Source: Bremerella sp. P1 (lineage in GTDB: Bacteria > Planctomycetota > Planctomycetia > Pirellulales > Pirellulaceae). From it: DNA of 64,000 nucleotides. The translations under genes were made by a program, and so were the position numbers. Positions 1 to 8,388 of the stretch are shown one piece after another (the stretch's first letter is position 1; every line of letters begins with the position of its first letter). The DNA lies in the NCBI RefSeq assembly GCF_028748185.1, contig NZ_CP118164.1, forward strand, positions 806,001-870,000, read 5' to 3'. The notes beneath the pieces are model-generated. The model was not told the DNA's origin, did no database searches, and saw nothing but the letters and a program-made list of their open reading frames with translations.

Positions 1-108
1 GAAGCTTCCTGCCGAACAAAAGTCGGTTTCCGTTTTCACTTCCTCTTGAAGTTTCAGGAAACCTTCTCGGCTAGGTGCTTCGAGAAATGCCTGGTAGTAA
101 TCGATCAT
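1..108 (-). CDS. N-terminal fragment of an unrecognised protein, cut by the window edge
   Basis: Reading the minus strand from an ATG at 108, the frame stays open for 36 codons to the first base of the window, so this is the start of a gene that continues outside. The peptide begins MIDYYQAFLEAPSREGF and continues with a charged helix-like stretch (LKLQEEVKTE). An AAGG ribosome-binding sequence lies about 6 nt before the ATG. I recognise no family in so short a piece. The 370-bp intergenic region to its right, with a palindrome, would be its promoter region. Call rests only on the open frame and the RBS. Confidence 0.5.
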   Translation of the reverse strand, partial: MIDYYQAFLEAPSREGFLKLQEEVKTETDFCSAGSF

Positions 109-189
109 TCAAAGCCTTCAGAACGGGTTCGCTTGGAAGCAAACTTGCAAGTGACTTTTGTTTTGCAAGGTTTGCCGTAGCGACTTGAA

Positions 190-207
190 TGACATGCAAG
201 CATGTCA
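190..207. promoter_or_regulatory. 18-bp palindrome, candidate operator
   Basis: TGACATGC-AA-GCATGTCA: two perfect 8-bp arms around a 2-bp spacer, about 80 bp upstream of the minus-strand start at 108. The size and symmetry suit a dimeric regulator. I cannot name the regulator. Confidence 0.4.
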
Positions 208-412
208 CTCTTCTTTAGACTAACGACGACGTTTTAAAAACGCAATAACTTACGCGTTGTTTGTCGCATGATTTTGTGATGCTGTTTGTCATGTTTCATC
301 AAACAACAACCGCGCGCGGTATGCATTTCGAACCATAGCTCTTCAAAGCGCGAAGGCAACTGACTTGTTCACGCGAAGCAAACGCGCACAGCAAACTTTC
401 ATGTTGCCGACA

Positions 413-455
413 AGAAACAAAACACGCCGCGAACACTACGAAGTGCTGCGGCGTG
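413..455 (-). terminator. Rho-independent terminator of the YjfB-like gene
   Basis: On the minus strand a stem CACGCCGC/GCGGCGTG, extended by AGCACT/AGTGTT around a short loop, is followed by TTTTGTTT. It lies about 25 bp after the stop codon of the minus-strand gene ending at 481. Confidence 0.75.
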
Positions 456-480
456 ATGTGTTTCGCTAGTCGAAAAGAGC

Positions 481-681
481 TTAGCCGGTCGTGTTGATCA
501 AGTTACCGGTACCTGGCGACTTGCTAATTCGTGCGGCGGACTCAATCAGCTGTACGGCGGCATCGCCTTGCAGCTTTTGAGCATCCAAAGACTTCTTCGC
601 CACGGCGATATCGACCTGATTCTGTACCTGAGATTGTTGAATCGCACTCGCTTGTGCTGCGATCCCATCGACACTTGCCAT
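481..681 (-). CDS. YjfB-like putative motility protein
   Basis: A 66-residue protein resembling the YjfB family (putative motility proteins of flagellated bacteria): a short N-terminal helix (IAAQASAIQQSQVQNQVDIAVAK) with a polar/hydrophobic alternation, KKSLDAQKLQGDAAVQLIES, and a glycine/asparagine-rich tail. The frame is open 14 codons further upstream, but the ATG at 681 has GGAG 8-9 nt before it and gives the usual family length. It stands alone, with its own terminator and a possible sigma-28 promoter at 758-784, which would fit control with late flagellar genes. Family assignment is from sequence character, not a search. The biochemical role of the family is unknown. Confidence 0.7.
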   Translation of the reverse strand: MASVDGIAAQASAIQQSQVQNQVDIAVAKKSLDAQKLQGDAAVQLIESAARISKSPGTGNLINTTG

Positions 682-757
682 TTCCTGCTCCCAAGGGGTG
701 TTTCTGAGTCTGCGGCAGGCCACTTTTCTTCAAGAAAACGACCACACCGTGTCTCTT

Positions 758-784
758 TCATCGGCAAAAGGGGGCGAAAGACTT
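758..784 (-). promoter_or_regulatory. Candidate flagellar sigma-28 promoter
   Basis: On the minus strand AAGT is followed after exactly 15 nt by GCCGATGA, close to the FliA-type consensus TAAA-N15-GCCGATAA. It lies about 75 bp before the start of the YjfB-like gene. The -10 matches 7 of 8 bases and the -35 is weak. The window carries both fliA and flgM, so such a promoter is expected somewhere. Confidence 0.45.
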
Positions 785-830
785 GGTCAAATCGTGACCA
801 GAAGAAAGTTGTGCTTATTTTTCCGGTTAG

Positions 831-961
831 ATGAGGAAAACCGCAGAGCCAAGAGCAAAGAAAACCACCGCGGATTACGCAGATATTCGCGGATGCGGAG
901 AGGATCGCCTTTGGCGATCTTAGTTATCAGCGTCGATCCGCGTACTCTGCGGTTTTCCCTC
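831..961. repeat. Long imperfect inverted-repeat element
   Basis: The left end (GAGGAAAACCGCAGAG) and right end (CTCTGCGGTTTTCCCTC) are inverted copies. Internal parts also pair (GATCGCC/GGCGATC; CGCGGAT/ATCCGCG). The unit fills the space between two minus-strand genes. It would form a long hairpin and probably belongs to a dispersed non-coding repeat family. Confidence 0.6.
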
Positions 962-2671
962 TTACCCCAAGACTTCTCGCTTGCGTTGGATGTAATCCCA
1001 CACCACGTACCGGTCCAAATCGTTGCCGGCGGTGAAGAAGACGCGGCCTTTGGTCGATTCGGCCAGGCGGTAGGCAAAGCGGATGTCTTCTTCACTCTGC
1101 GACCAGCTGGGGACCAGGAACATGTTGATCGTGATGCCCTGCTGCTGACAGAGCTTGCCTTCCCGCATCGTGGCCGCTTCGGTCCGTTCGTCCGGCGGAT
1201 AGAGCAAAAAGAGCTCATGCCCTTCGAAGTGAGCCGTCGGCAGGCCGTCTGTTATCAAAATGATCTGCCGGTTGGGTGTATCCTGGCTGCTGAGGAAAAG
1301 TCTTGCCTGCTGCAGGGCATGCTGGATGTTGGTGAAGTGAGGTGGAATTCGATATTCGCTCACCTCAGGCTTGCTCATATCGGCCCTCAGCCGAACGACC
1401 GGATCATGAATGGTCACCGGTTTGGGCAACAAACCAATCACTTCGCCTGGGGCAACCGGCTTGGCGAAAGAGTACATCTCGATCATTTGCAGGAAGTCAC
1501 CGGGGAACTCACTGCGGATAAGCCCCTGCATGGCCAGGGCCATCCGCTTGACGTTGGCGTACTGGGCGTCGTACCGCATGCTCCCGCTCATATCCATGAT
1601 CACGCAGGTCGCACACTTCGGGTTGTTCTTCGTCTTGTGAATAACGATGTCTTCGCTCCGCATTTGCAGCGGCCGCTCGTCCCCCTGGCGCAGCATCGCG
1701 TTGATCAGCGTCTGGGGGATGTCCATATTGGTCAGCGAATCGCCGAACTCGTAATCCTTGGTCGATTGCAGTTCGACCGCCCCTTCCCCTTCGATCGGTC
1801 CTTGATGCCGCCCCGAGCGTGACGCTTGCAGGTTGCTGAAGATCCGCTCGAGCAGTTTTCCCTGGAAGATCTTGTACGCTTGCGGCGTCAGGTGCACGTG
1901 CCCCGACTGGTTGGTCAGGCCCTGCTGCTCGGCTTGCTCGCGCAGATATTGTTCGACCTGCCGCTGCAGCTGCATCAGCTGTTCCATCTCGCCGGGGTCG
2001 GCGTATTCGGAAAGCTGCTCCATGTCGATGATGCCAATCTGGGCGTTCTCGCGGGCCTGCTTGAGCTGTTCGAGCAGCTCGTCGATCTTCTCCAGCTCTT
2101 CCTTGACCTCAATTGCCTCGTCGACGGTCATCTGCTGGCGACCGGTGAAGGTATACTTGGCCACCAACTGATCGACTTCGTACTTCCGGCCGAGATGCTC
2201 GATCAGCATCACCAGGTCGCGGCCAAAGGGGGAACGCTCGTCGTCCAGGCTGTACCAGACGCGTTCCAAGTCGTAGAGCTGTTCCTGCTCGAAACCTAGC
2301 TGAAATCGTTCTCGCTGCCGTTTGGGCGGCTCCATCGACTCGCCCTGATCGCGGTAAGCCTTCTTGGCGGCTTTCTGCGCGGCGTCGGTCTCGTACGTCT
2401 CCAGGATCTTCCGCTTGCGTTCCTCCAGCATCTTGATCAGTGCGTCGATGCTCGGCCCGAGGCCTGCGATCTGACTTGGATCAATCTTCACGGCATTGGC
2501 CAGCTGCTCTGGCGTCAGCTCCATCCGGTCGCCGTACATCAACCAATGCTCCATCGCCGGGGAAACAAGATCCGGCGGCGGTGCTTTGGGGCTGGGAAAC
2601 TTCGTCGGGTCATACTTCTGATAGGTATGAATGATCCCGCCCGGTTTTTGTTTGCGTGGTGATTTTGACAT
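962..2671 (-). CDS. VWA-domain protein paired with a MoxR/ChlI-type ATPase
   Basis: 569 residues, cytoplasmic by appearance (no signal peptide or membrane segment). The N-terminal two thirds is helical and charged (coiled-coil-like EELEKIDELLEQLKQ). The C-terminal part is a von Willebrand A domain with a MIDAS motif DMSGS near residue 358 and, further on, an IILITDGLPTA strand. It lies downstream of, and in the same direction as, an AAA+ ATPase (2827-4266), the usual arrangement of MoxR/VWA pairs, which act as ATP-driven chaperones or metal-insertion machines like magnesium chelatase. The substrate cannot be told from sequence. A short palindromic repeat lies between the two genes, so read-through is likely but not proven. 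Confidence 0.85.
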   Translation of the reverse strand: MSKSPRKQKPGGIIHTYQKYDPTKFPSPKAPPPDLVSPAMEHWLMYGDRMELTPEQLANAVKIDPSQIAGLGPSIDALIKMLEERKRKILETYETDAAQKAAKKAYRDQGESMEPPKRQRERFQLGFEQEQLYDLERVWYSLDDERSPFGRDLVMLIEHLGRKYEVDQLVAKYTFTGRQQMTVDEAIEVKEELEKIDELLEQLKQARENAQIGIIDMEQLSEYADPGEMEQLMQLQRQVEQYLREQAEQQGLTNQSGHVHLTPQAYKIFQGKLLERIFSNLQASRSGRHQGPIEGEGAVELQSTKDYEFGDSLTNMDIPQTLINAMLRQGDERPLQMRSEDIVIHKTKNNPKCATCVIMDMSGSMRYDAQYANVKRMALAMQGLIRSEFPGDFLQMIEMYSFAKPVAPGEVIGLLPKPVTIHDPVVRLRADMSKPEVSEYRIPPHFTNIQHALQQARLFLSSQDTPNRQIILITDGLPTAHFEGHELFLLYPPDERTEAATMREGKLCQQQGITINMFLVPSWSQSEEDIRFAYRLAESTKGRVFFTAGNDLDRYVVWDYIQRKREVLG

Positions 2672-2682
2672 ACGCTCTTAAG

Positions 2683-2820
2683 CCCTGGTAAGGGCGGTCG
2701 AATGTAGCCAGGGGCGTCAGCCCCTGGTATGTGATTGCACCGAACGAACTAGCCCTGGAAGGGCGACCGAAGTCGTCGATAGCACTTTCGATCGCCCTTT
2801 CAGGGCTCCGAGAGTTCGCG
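2683..2820. repeat. Dispersed palindromic repeat (AGCCCTGG family)
   Basis: Contains AGCCAGGGGCGTCAGCCCCTGG and AGCCCTGGAAGGGCGACCGA...TCGCCCTTTCAGGGCT, which are inverted pairs. The same modules occur at 13976-14172. Sits between the VWA and ATPase genes. Confidence 0.75.
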
Positions 2821-2826
2821 TTTTAA

Positions 2827-4266
2827 CTATTCAAACTCGTACGTAATCTTGCCGTGATGTTGGGCTCGGCTGATTCGATCCAACGCATACAGACCGGCCA
2901 GTACAAACTCGACGCACGAGGCCCGCATGGCTGGGTTTTCGGAGGCGTTCACTTCAAACGCGCGGTCCCACACCGGCGGCACGCGTTTAAGCCGCTCGCT
3001 GTAATATTCCGAAGGAAGCAAGTCACCTACTTCGATCTTGATCCCCTTCTGGAAGATCTCGGCGATCTGCTCAAGCCCGTGCTCTTGGATGTATTCCTGG
3101 AAGACCGTCCCGACCGCTTCGGCGATCAGCGAGTCCAAGACCTGCCGCTCCGACATCTGATGACTGCCCATCATGTCGAGTTCCAGCTTGCCGAGACTTG
3201 ACGTATAGATGTGACCGAAGTCGCTCAGGCGGACGACCGCCGGCTTCTCGTTGAGCAGAATCCCACGATGCCGGGCCGAAGCGATTACGGTACTGTAGTT
3301 GGCGATACTGAACCGGGCACTGACGCCTGACTGTTGATCGACAAACTTGCTCCGCCGAGCCGCTTCGGTGACCTGCTCGAGCACTTCCTTCATGAAGTAC
3401 GGCATCACCACTGGGTAATCGCCATCCAAGCGGACTTCCGCTTCCTGCTCGATAATCTGAATCCCCAGATCACGCTGCCGCGGATAGTGCGTATGAATGA
3501 CCGAACCAATCCGGTCCTTCAGCTGCGGGATCACCTTACCACTACGATTGAACGTCGAAGGGTTGGCCGAGAAGAGCAGCACCAGGTCGATATCGAAGTT
3601 CACGGGATAGCCGCGAATCTGCACGTCGCGTTCTTCGAGCATGTTGAACAAACCGACTTGCACCAGCTCGTCGAGCTCGGGCAGTTCGTTCATCGCGAAG
3701 ATGCCCCGGTGCATCCGCGGGATGAGACCGAAGTGCAATGCTTCTTCCGTGCTCATGCTCACACCGCCAGCCAGCTTGGCCGGATCGATTTCGCCAATCA
3801 CGTCGGCAAACTTGGTCCCGGGTGCCAGGCGTTCGGCATAGCGTTCTTCTCGCGGCCACCAGGCAATCGGGATCTCTTCGTCCCCATGATTGGCCACGAA
3901 GTTCTTCGCCACGGAAGTAATTGGATGATAAGGGTCTTCGTGCACCGGGCAGCCGGGGATGTTCAGATACGGAACGGCCTCGTCCAGGAAGCGCACCATC
4001 ATCCGCATCATGCGGCTCTTCCCCTGCCCTTTTTCGCCCATGAACAGCATGTCGTGCCCGGCGATCAAGGCGAGGTGGATCTCAGGCAGGACGGTATCTT
4101 CGTAACCCACCATACCGGGGAACGTTTCTTCCTCGGCGGCGAGCATCCGCATGAAGTTTTCTTGAATCTCCTCTTTCACGGAGCGCGACTGCCAACCGCT
4201 CTCCTTCAATTCTTTCAGGTTCACTGGGCGCGAAGGGATGTCGTTCACGTCGTTCGAGCTTGTCAC
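2827..4266 (-). CDS. AAA+ ATPase of the MoxR / magnesium-chelatase I type
   Basis: 479 residues. Walker A is GEKGQGKS near residue 76; a Walker B-like segment reads [16 protein letters not shown] near residue 190; sensor 1 is [10 protein letters not shown]. The order and spacing, and the phrase 'NELPELDE', resemble ChlI/MoxR proteins. The C-terminal half is a helical lid region. The start is a GTG at 4266 with a weak GGA upstream. It is the upstream partner of the VWA protein at 962-2671 and probably forms an ATPase ring that remodels a client through that protein. The client is unknown, and no chelatase H-subunit lies nearby, so a chelatase role is not supported. Confidence 0.87.
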   Translation of the reverse strand: MTSSNDVNDIPSRPVNLKELKESGWQSRSVKEEIQENFMRMLAAEEETFPGMVGYEDTVLPEIHLALIAGHDMLFMGEKGQGKSRMMRMMVRFLDEAVPYLNIPGCPVHEDPYHPITSVAKNFVANHGDEEIPIAWWPREERYAERLAPGTKFADVIGEIDPAKLAGGVSMSTEEALHFGLIPRMHRGIFAMNELPELDELVQVGLFNMLEERDVQIRGYPVNFDIDLVLLFSANPSTFNRSGKVIPQLKDRIGSVIHTHYPRQRDLGIQIIEQEAEVRLDGDYPVVMPYFMKEVLEQVTEAARRSKFVDQQSGVSARFSIANYSTVIASARHRGILLNEKPAVVRLSDFGHIYTSSLGKLELDMMGSHQMSERQVLDSLIAEAVGTVFQEYIQEHGLEQIAEIFQKGIKIEVGDLLPSEYYSERLKRVPPVWDRAFEVNASENPAMRASCVEFVLAGLYALDRISRAQHHGKITYEFE

Positions 4267-4481
4267 TATCCAATATTCCCCGTGGATTGCCGTTTTTCTG
4301 GAAACTCCCGGAATTATAGCGCAGTAAGCCTAAACGCCAAGCTTTCGCACTGCTGGGGAGTCGAATCCTCCGATAGGTCCTGAGCATAACCGCAAAAGCT
4401 GGCTCTTTTCATCTACCCTGGCCGCAAAAAGGGGCCAAGTGTCGACATAACCACCAAACCATTGATGGGGATAACGAAGTC

Positions 4482-5342
4482 ATGGGGAAATCTGTTCTCG
4501 TTTTGCTGCTAATGGCCTCGACTGCCTGGGCCGCCGATACCCAGGTCACGCGAAACGTTCCCTACGCCGGCACCGACAGCCCACGCCAGCAGCTGGATAT
4601 CTACGCCCCCCAAGATGCCAAGCAGTTGCCGGTCGTTGTATGGATCCATGGCGGCGGCTGGCGACGGGGCAACAAAGTTCTCGTGCAAAAGAAGCCGCAA
4701 GCATTCACCAGCCAAGGCTATGTCTTCGTCTCGATCAACTACCGCTTCGTCCCACAGCATGAAATGAACGACCTGGCCACCGACGTCGCGACCGCGATCA
4801 AGTGGGTGCACGCCAACATCGCCCAGCATGGCGGTTCGCCTGAGACGATCTTCGTCGGCGGCCACTCGGCCGGTGCCCATCTCTCAGCATTAGTATGCAG
4901 TGACGAGTCGTACCTAAAGTCACAAGGGCTGAGCCTCGACAACATCGCCGGCTGCTTCCCGGTCGATACGGCCACCTACGATGCCGCGAAGCTGGTCAAG
5001 TTCCTCGATCGCACCAAGAGCGATCGAGCCGAACTCTATACCAATGCATTTGGCGACACGGCCGAAAGCCAGAAGAAGTACTCCCCCATCACGCATATCA
5101 AGCAGGGAACCCACTATCCGCCGTTCCTGCTGTTGCATGTCGCCTCCCGTCCTGATGCCACGCTGATGAGCAATGCGTTTGCCAAAGCCGTGAACAACGC
5201 CGGAGGCGAGGCCGAAGCGTTTGCCGCCAAGGGAAAGGATCACGGGAGCATCAACAAGGACCTGGGTACCGCCGGAGACGAACCGACCAAGGCCGTGTTC
5301 GCGTTCTTGAAGAAGCACGCCACGAAATCGGCCGCAGAATAA
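4482..5342 (+). CDS. Secreted alpha/beta-hydrolase (esterase/lipase type)
   Basis: 286 residues with a clear Sec signal peptide (hydrophobic residues 4-16, cleavage likely after AWA-A at 17-18). The oxyanion-hole motif HGGGW is at 56-60, the nucleophile elbow GHSAG has Ser129, an Asp is in SRPDAT, and His is in GKDHGS near the C-terminus. This is the BD-FAE/hormone-sensitive-lipase-like set of carboxyl esterases, probably acting on esterified carbohydrates or small acyl esters in the periplasm. Stands alone on the plus strand. The substrate is not predictable. Confidence 0.85.
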   Translation: MGKSVLVLLLMASTAWAADTQVTRNVPYAGTDSPRQQLDIYAPQDAKQLPVVVWIHGGGWRRGNKVLVQKKPQAFTSQGYVFVSINYRFVPQHEMNDLATDVATAIKWVHANIAQHGGSPETIFVGGHSAGAHLSALVCSDESYLKSQGLSLDNIAGCFPVDTATYDAAKLVKFLDRTKSDRAELYTNAFGDTAESQKKYSPITHIKQGTHYPPFLLLHVASRPDATLMSNAFAKAVNNAGGEAEAFAAKGKDHGSINKDLGTAGDEPTKAVFAFLKKHATKSAAE

Positions 5343-5421
5343 TTTCGATTTGATAGCCTTCGGTCGCCGGTTCGGTTAGTCTTATCGCATCCCTTGATGC
5401 GATCTCTCCCTTTGGACTTTC

Positions 5422-6138
5422 ATGGCCACCGAACCGGAACTGGAAGACGTCGACGAGAAGCCTCGGCAGTTCGGCCTGATTCATTTGATGGGGCTGATGT
5501 CCGGTCTGGCGTTTCTATGTGCGCTGGCCGCTCCGCTGTACCGCATGATGGAGCCTGGCAAACAGCTTCAGTTCCTCATCGCGATGGTCATGCAATTGAT
5601 CATCGCCTCGGCGACCGCTCTCTTCTTTTCCTATCGCCGATCCGAAACGCTGAAACAAGCTGGCAAGCGAATTGGTATCGGATACCCAGGCAAGCTGCCC
5701 GGCAAATATGGGCCGATGATCATGGGCAGCTTGGGGCTGCTGTCCTTTGCCCTCGTTCAACTGGGAATTGCGTTATTCGTGACCTCGGCCCCAGATGCGA
5801 GTACGCAGCCATTGTTTCTGGTGCAGCAAGTTCAGCTTTCCTTCTTCGCAGGCACTGCGATGATGCAGCTTGTTTGGGGGCGTAGCATTGGCACGACCGA
5901 GTTTTTCGAGAACGGCGTGGTGATCGGCTCGTTCTCGCTGATCTCGTGGGAGAAGATCACACTACGCCCGAGCCAGTTCGACGAGAGCCGAATCGTGATG
6001 GTCCGGCGAGAAAAGATGCAATCCAATAATCAGGTCTTCAGCCATACCTCGACGCTTCTCGTCCTGGAACCGACGCGAAGCCATCTGCTTGCTCGCTACG
6101 GCGAAGCAGCGAAGGCCAACGAAAAAAGCCCCGGCTAA
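5422..6138 (+). CDS. Membrane protein of unknown function
   Basis: 238 residues. Four hydrophobic segments at roughly 17-39, 48-70, 100-122 and 133-152, followed by a soluble tail with TEFFENGVVIGSFSLISWEKI, a strand pattern seen in small PH-like membrane-associated domains in which a 'wee' motif precedes a hydrophobic strand. The N-terminal segment FGLIHLMGLMSGLAFLCAL resembles a recurring helix in planctomycete membrane proteins (see also 9806-10423). The stop codon lies inside a hairpin terminator. Function unknown. Confidence 0.75.
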   Translation: MATEPELEDVDEKPRQFGLIHLMGLMSGLAFLCALAAPLYRMMEPGKQLQFLIAMVMQLIIASATALFFSYRRSETLKQAGKRIGIGYPGKLPGKYGPMIMGSLGLLSFALVQLGIALFVTSAPDASTQPLFLVQQVQLSFFAGTAMMQLVWGRSIGTTEFFENGVVIGSFSLISWEKITLRPSQFDESRIVMVRREKMQSNNQVFSHTSTLLVLEPTRSHLLARYGEAAKANEKSPG

Positions 6139-6162
6139 GTGCCGAGGCTTCTTTCTGTTTTC
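6122..6162. terminator. Bidirectional terminator between convergent genes
   Basis: AAGCCCCGGC-taagt-GCCGAGGCTT followed on the plus strand by CTTTCTGTTTT and preceded by AAAAAA, so it can serve both the plus-strand gene ending at 6138 and the minus-strand gene ending at 6184. The plus-strand stop codon is in the loop. Confidence 0.75.
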
Positions 6163-6183
6163 CATCATGCTTGCCGCTGAGAA

Positions 6184-8109
6184 CTACTTCTTCAGCATCG
6201 CGCCACTGACGTACCAGCCGTCGCCTTCGGTGCGGGCATACGAACCGGTTGGGCCGAGGTAACCTTCGACCTGGTCGAACGGTGGCAACTTGCTGGCGTC
6301 GATCTGCTGCTCGCGGGTTGCCATATCGTCGTCTTGGCCCATGCTCCACAGTTCGTTGATGATCTTACCCAAGGCCGATTCCGATTCGGGCATCTTGCCT
6401 TGCTGCATCAGTTCGTACGTGACGCGGGCCGCTTGATCGGTGCGGGCAAAGTGACGGAAGCTATCCGCTCCGCTTCCCAGCACCTGCAGGGCCTTGTCCA
6501 TGCGTTGGTAATCGCCCGCTTGAAGCAGCAGCTTGGCATTGCCACCGGCCTGCTTGGTCAGGATGACCTTCTTGATCAGTTCCTTGTTGTTGGCGAAGAA
6601 CACCCAGTCACCCACGACCGAAACGGCTGCGTTGGGGATCTTAGGCTTGTTGTCGTCTTGGGTGAACTGATTGTTGGCAGCAAAGGCATCGGGGAAGCCG
6701 GGACCGCTGATCACCAGCGTCGGGATCTCTTCTTCCTCTTCGTGGATCTCCCAGATCTCTTCTTCACCGACCTCATGTTTTTCAGCGTTGGGGTCTTGCT
6801 GCATGATCTGCGTGATGGCCGCTTTGACCGGGGCGGCATCCAGCAGATGCACACCCACCACGCGTTGTTCCGACTGCGGCGTGATCGGCGTCTTCACGTC
6901 GACCAGCATGCAGACCTTGCTGTCCAGGTGGCGAACGATCTGGTTGACCACGTCGACCTTCGGGCCGGCTGGGTCTTTCTCCAGGCTTTCGATCAGTTCG
7001 TCGAAGATTTCGTCGTCGGCGTATTCGTTGACGATCGTTTCACTGAACTTGAACGCGTCTTGCACGTTCCAGCGGAAGTCGAGGAACGTGGCGATGTCTT
7101 CCGGCACAAAATCATACGGCTGGAAGTTAGGATCGTTGGGGAAGTCCAAGATGCGAGCACCCAGGCGGAAGCGTTCGCCGTTTTCGGCCTTAGGATCTTG
7201 CGGAGCGTAGACGAACGAGCTGTGGACCATTTCCAGCTGATCGGTGTCGTTGGCCACGACAAAGTTCACGTAACCGCCCAAGCCCTTCACGGCGTCGAAA
7301 CCTTGGTTTCGCAGCAGCTGCAGCATGTCGGTACCACGCTTCTTACGGCCACCCTGCTGCGAGCGGATCACTTCGGCATAGCCAAACGGCTCGACGAACC
7401 ACTCGAAGTCGTACGTATCGGGTCCACGTCCCTTGGCAGCCCGAGCGAGCACAGCGGTGAACGCTTCGAGCGATGCCAGGTTGTCTTGTTTGACGGCGGC
7501 GATCGATTCCAGGATATAGGTCAGCGTCGCCAGCGAGTCGGTAGCGATCAGCAGGTCTTGCTGCTGAGCGTAGTACGCTTCGTTCGGGCCAGGCTTTTCG
7601 GCATTAGGCGGAAGATCGAACTTGGTGGCCTGCACGCCGGCAATGGTCACCTTCGACTCTTTCGCGCCGTTGGCCTTTTGGTTGGCCGAGATCTTGGCCA
7701 GCAACACGTCGACCTGGGCTTGCTTGCCGGTCACATCGACCGTCAGGACCACGCCGTCGCTCTTGGCACCGTTGGGCTGATCGTTGGCGAAGCAGATTTC
7801 CCCGGCGTAGACGTCTTTCAGGTCATCCAGGTTGATGCCCAGCTTCACGCCGCCGGCGATCAGCTTTTGCTTGATTTGTTCCTTCAGATCGTCCGTAAAT
7901 GGCTTCATGACCGGGTCGGCCATCATTTTACCGATCTGCGTTTCGTCGAAGTTTGCGGAGCACTGATCGTAATCAGGGATCGAAACGTAGCTCTTGATGG
8001 TATGGGGAAGCACGGTCGCTGCCTGCGGAGCAGCTTCTACCTGGGCCTGAGCAAACGAGAAAATACCTACGCACAGTAGGGCGAGCCGCGCCCAGTGATA
8101 AGCCTGCAT
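6184..8109 (-). CDS. Large secreted planctomycete protein of unknown function
   Basis: 641 residues from the ATG at 8109, which is preceded by GGAGGAG. The frame is open 32 codons further upstream, but only the downstream start gives a proper signal peptide (WARLALLCVGIFSFAQAQVEA). The mature protein is soluble-looking, with alternating strands and helices, an acidic run (GEEEIWEIHEEEEEIP) in the second half and no catalytic motif that I recognise. Patterns such as LSADQQDLLIATDSLATLTYILE suggest repeated domains comparing a 'threshold' state, typical of planctomycete-only families. Exported or periplasmic. Function unknown. Confidence 0.75.
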   Translation of the reverse strand: MQAYHWARLALLCVGIFSFAQAQVEAAPQAATVLPHTIKSYVSIPDYDQCSANFDETQIGKMMADPVMKPFTDDLKEQIKQKLIAGGVKLGINLDDLKDVYAGEICFANDQPNGAKSDGVVLTVDVTGKQAQVDVLLAKISANQKANGAKESKVTIAGVQATKFDLPPNAEKPGPNEAYYAQQQDLLIATDSLATLTYILESIAAVKQDNLASLEAFTAVLARAAKGRGPDTYDFEWFVEPFGYAEVIRSQQGGRKKRGTDMLQLLRNQGFDAVKGLGGYVNFVVANDTDQLEMVHSSFVYAPQDPKAENGERFRLGARILDFPNDPNFQPYDFVPEDIATFLDFRWNVQDAFKFSETIVNEYADDEIFDELIESLEKDPAGPKVDVVNQIVRHLDSKVCMLVDVKTPITPQSEQRVVGVHLLDAAPVKAAITQIMQQDPNAEKHEVGEEEIWEIHEEEEEIPTLVISGPGFPDAFAANNQFTQDDNKPKIPNAAVSVVGDWVFFANNKELIKKVILTKQAGGNAKLLLQAGDYQRMDKALQVLGSGADSFRHFARTDQAARVTYELMQQGKMPESESALGKIINELWSMGQDDDMATREQQIDASKLPPFDQVEGYLGPTGSYARTEGDGWYVSGAMLKK

Positions 8110-8388
8110 CACAATCAAAACTCCTCCGCCTGAGTGAAACGAATTTCCCCAAAGGGCTGCCTGTCGTACATTCGGGAAAATCCGAGGTGCTATTTCTATC
8201 GGCAAATGCGTTTAAAATTCCGACTTGGAACTGCCCCGGTTCTACGCATCTGATGCTAAAACCATAACCGTCACATGTAAGATGTAACGATTAAACCAAT
8301 TAACGAATCTCCCTGATTCTGCGAAACTAGCGAATCTGGTGCAAGCTCTGCTAGCCGAGCCTGACCAATTAACCCCAAAGGAGTAAGG

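Larger units (their letters stand above)
109..480. other. Intergenic region with palindromes, no gene seen
   Basis: No convincing reading frame. It holds the upstream region of the minus-strand gene at the window edge, a perfect-armed palindrome at 190-207, an inverted TGTTTG...CAAACA pair near 282-306, two direct TGTTTGTC copies, and the terminator of the YjfB-like gene at its right end. Confidence 0.5.

Noticed and set aside
698-1822. Long plus-strand frame opposite the VWA gene
   Set aside because: It is the antisense shadow of the minus-strand gene, has no RBS or recognisable domain, and starts inside the leader of the YjfB-like gene.
6334-8079. 581-codon plus-strand frame opposite the secreted protein
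   Set aside because: Antisense shadow caused by third-position GC bias; the minus-strand frame has a signal peptide and RBS.
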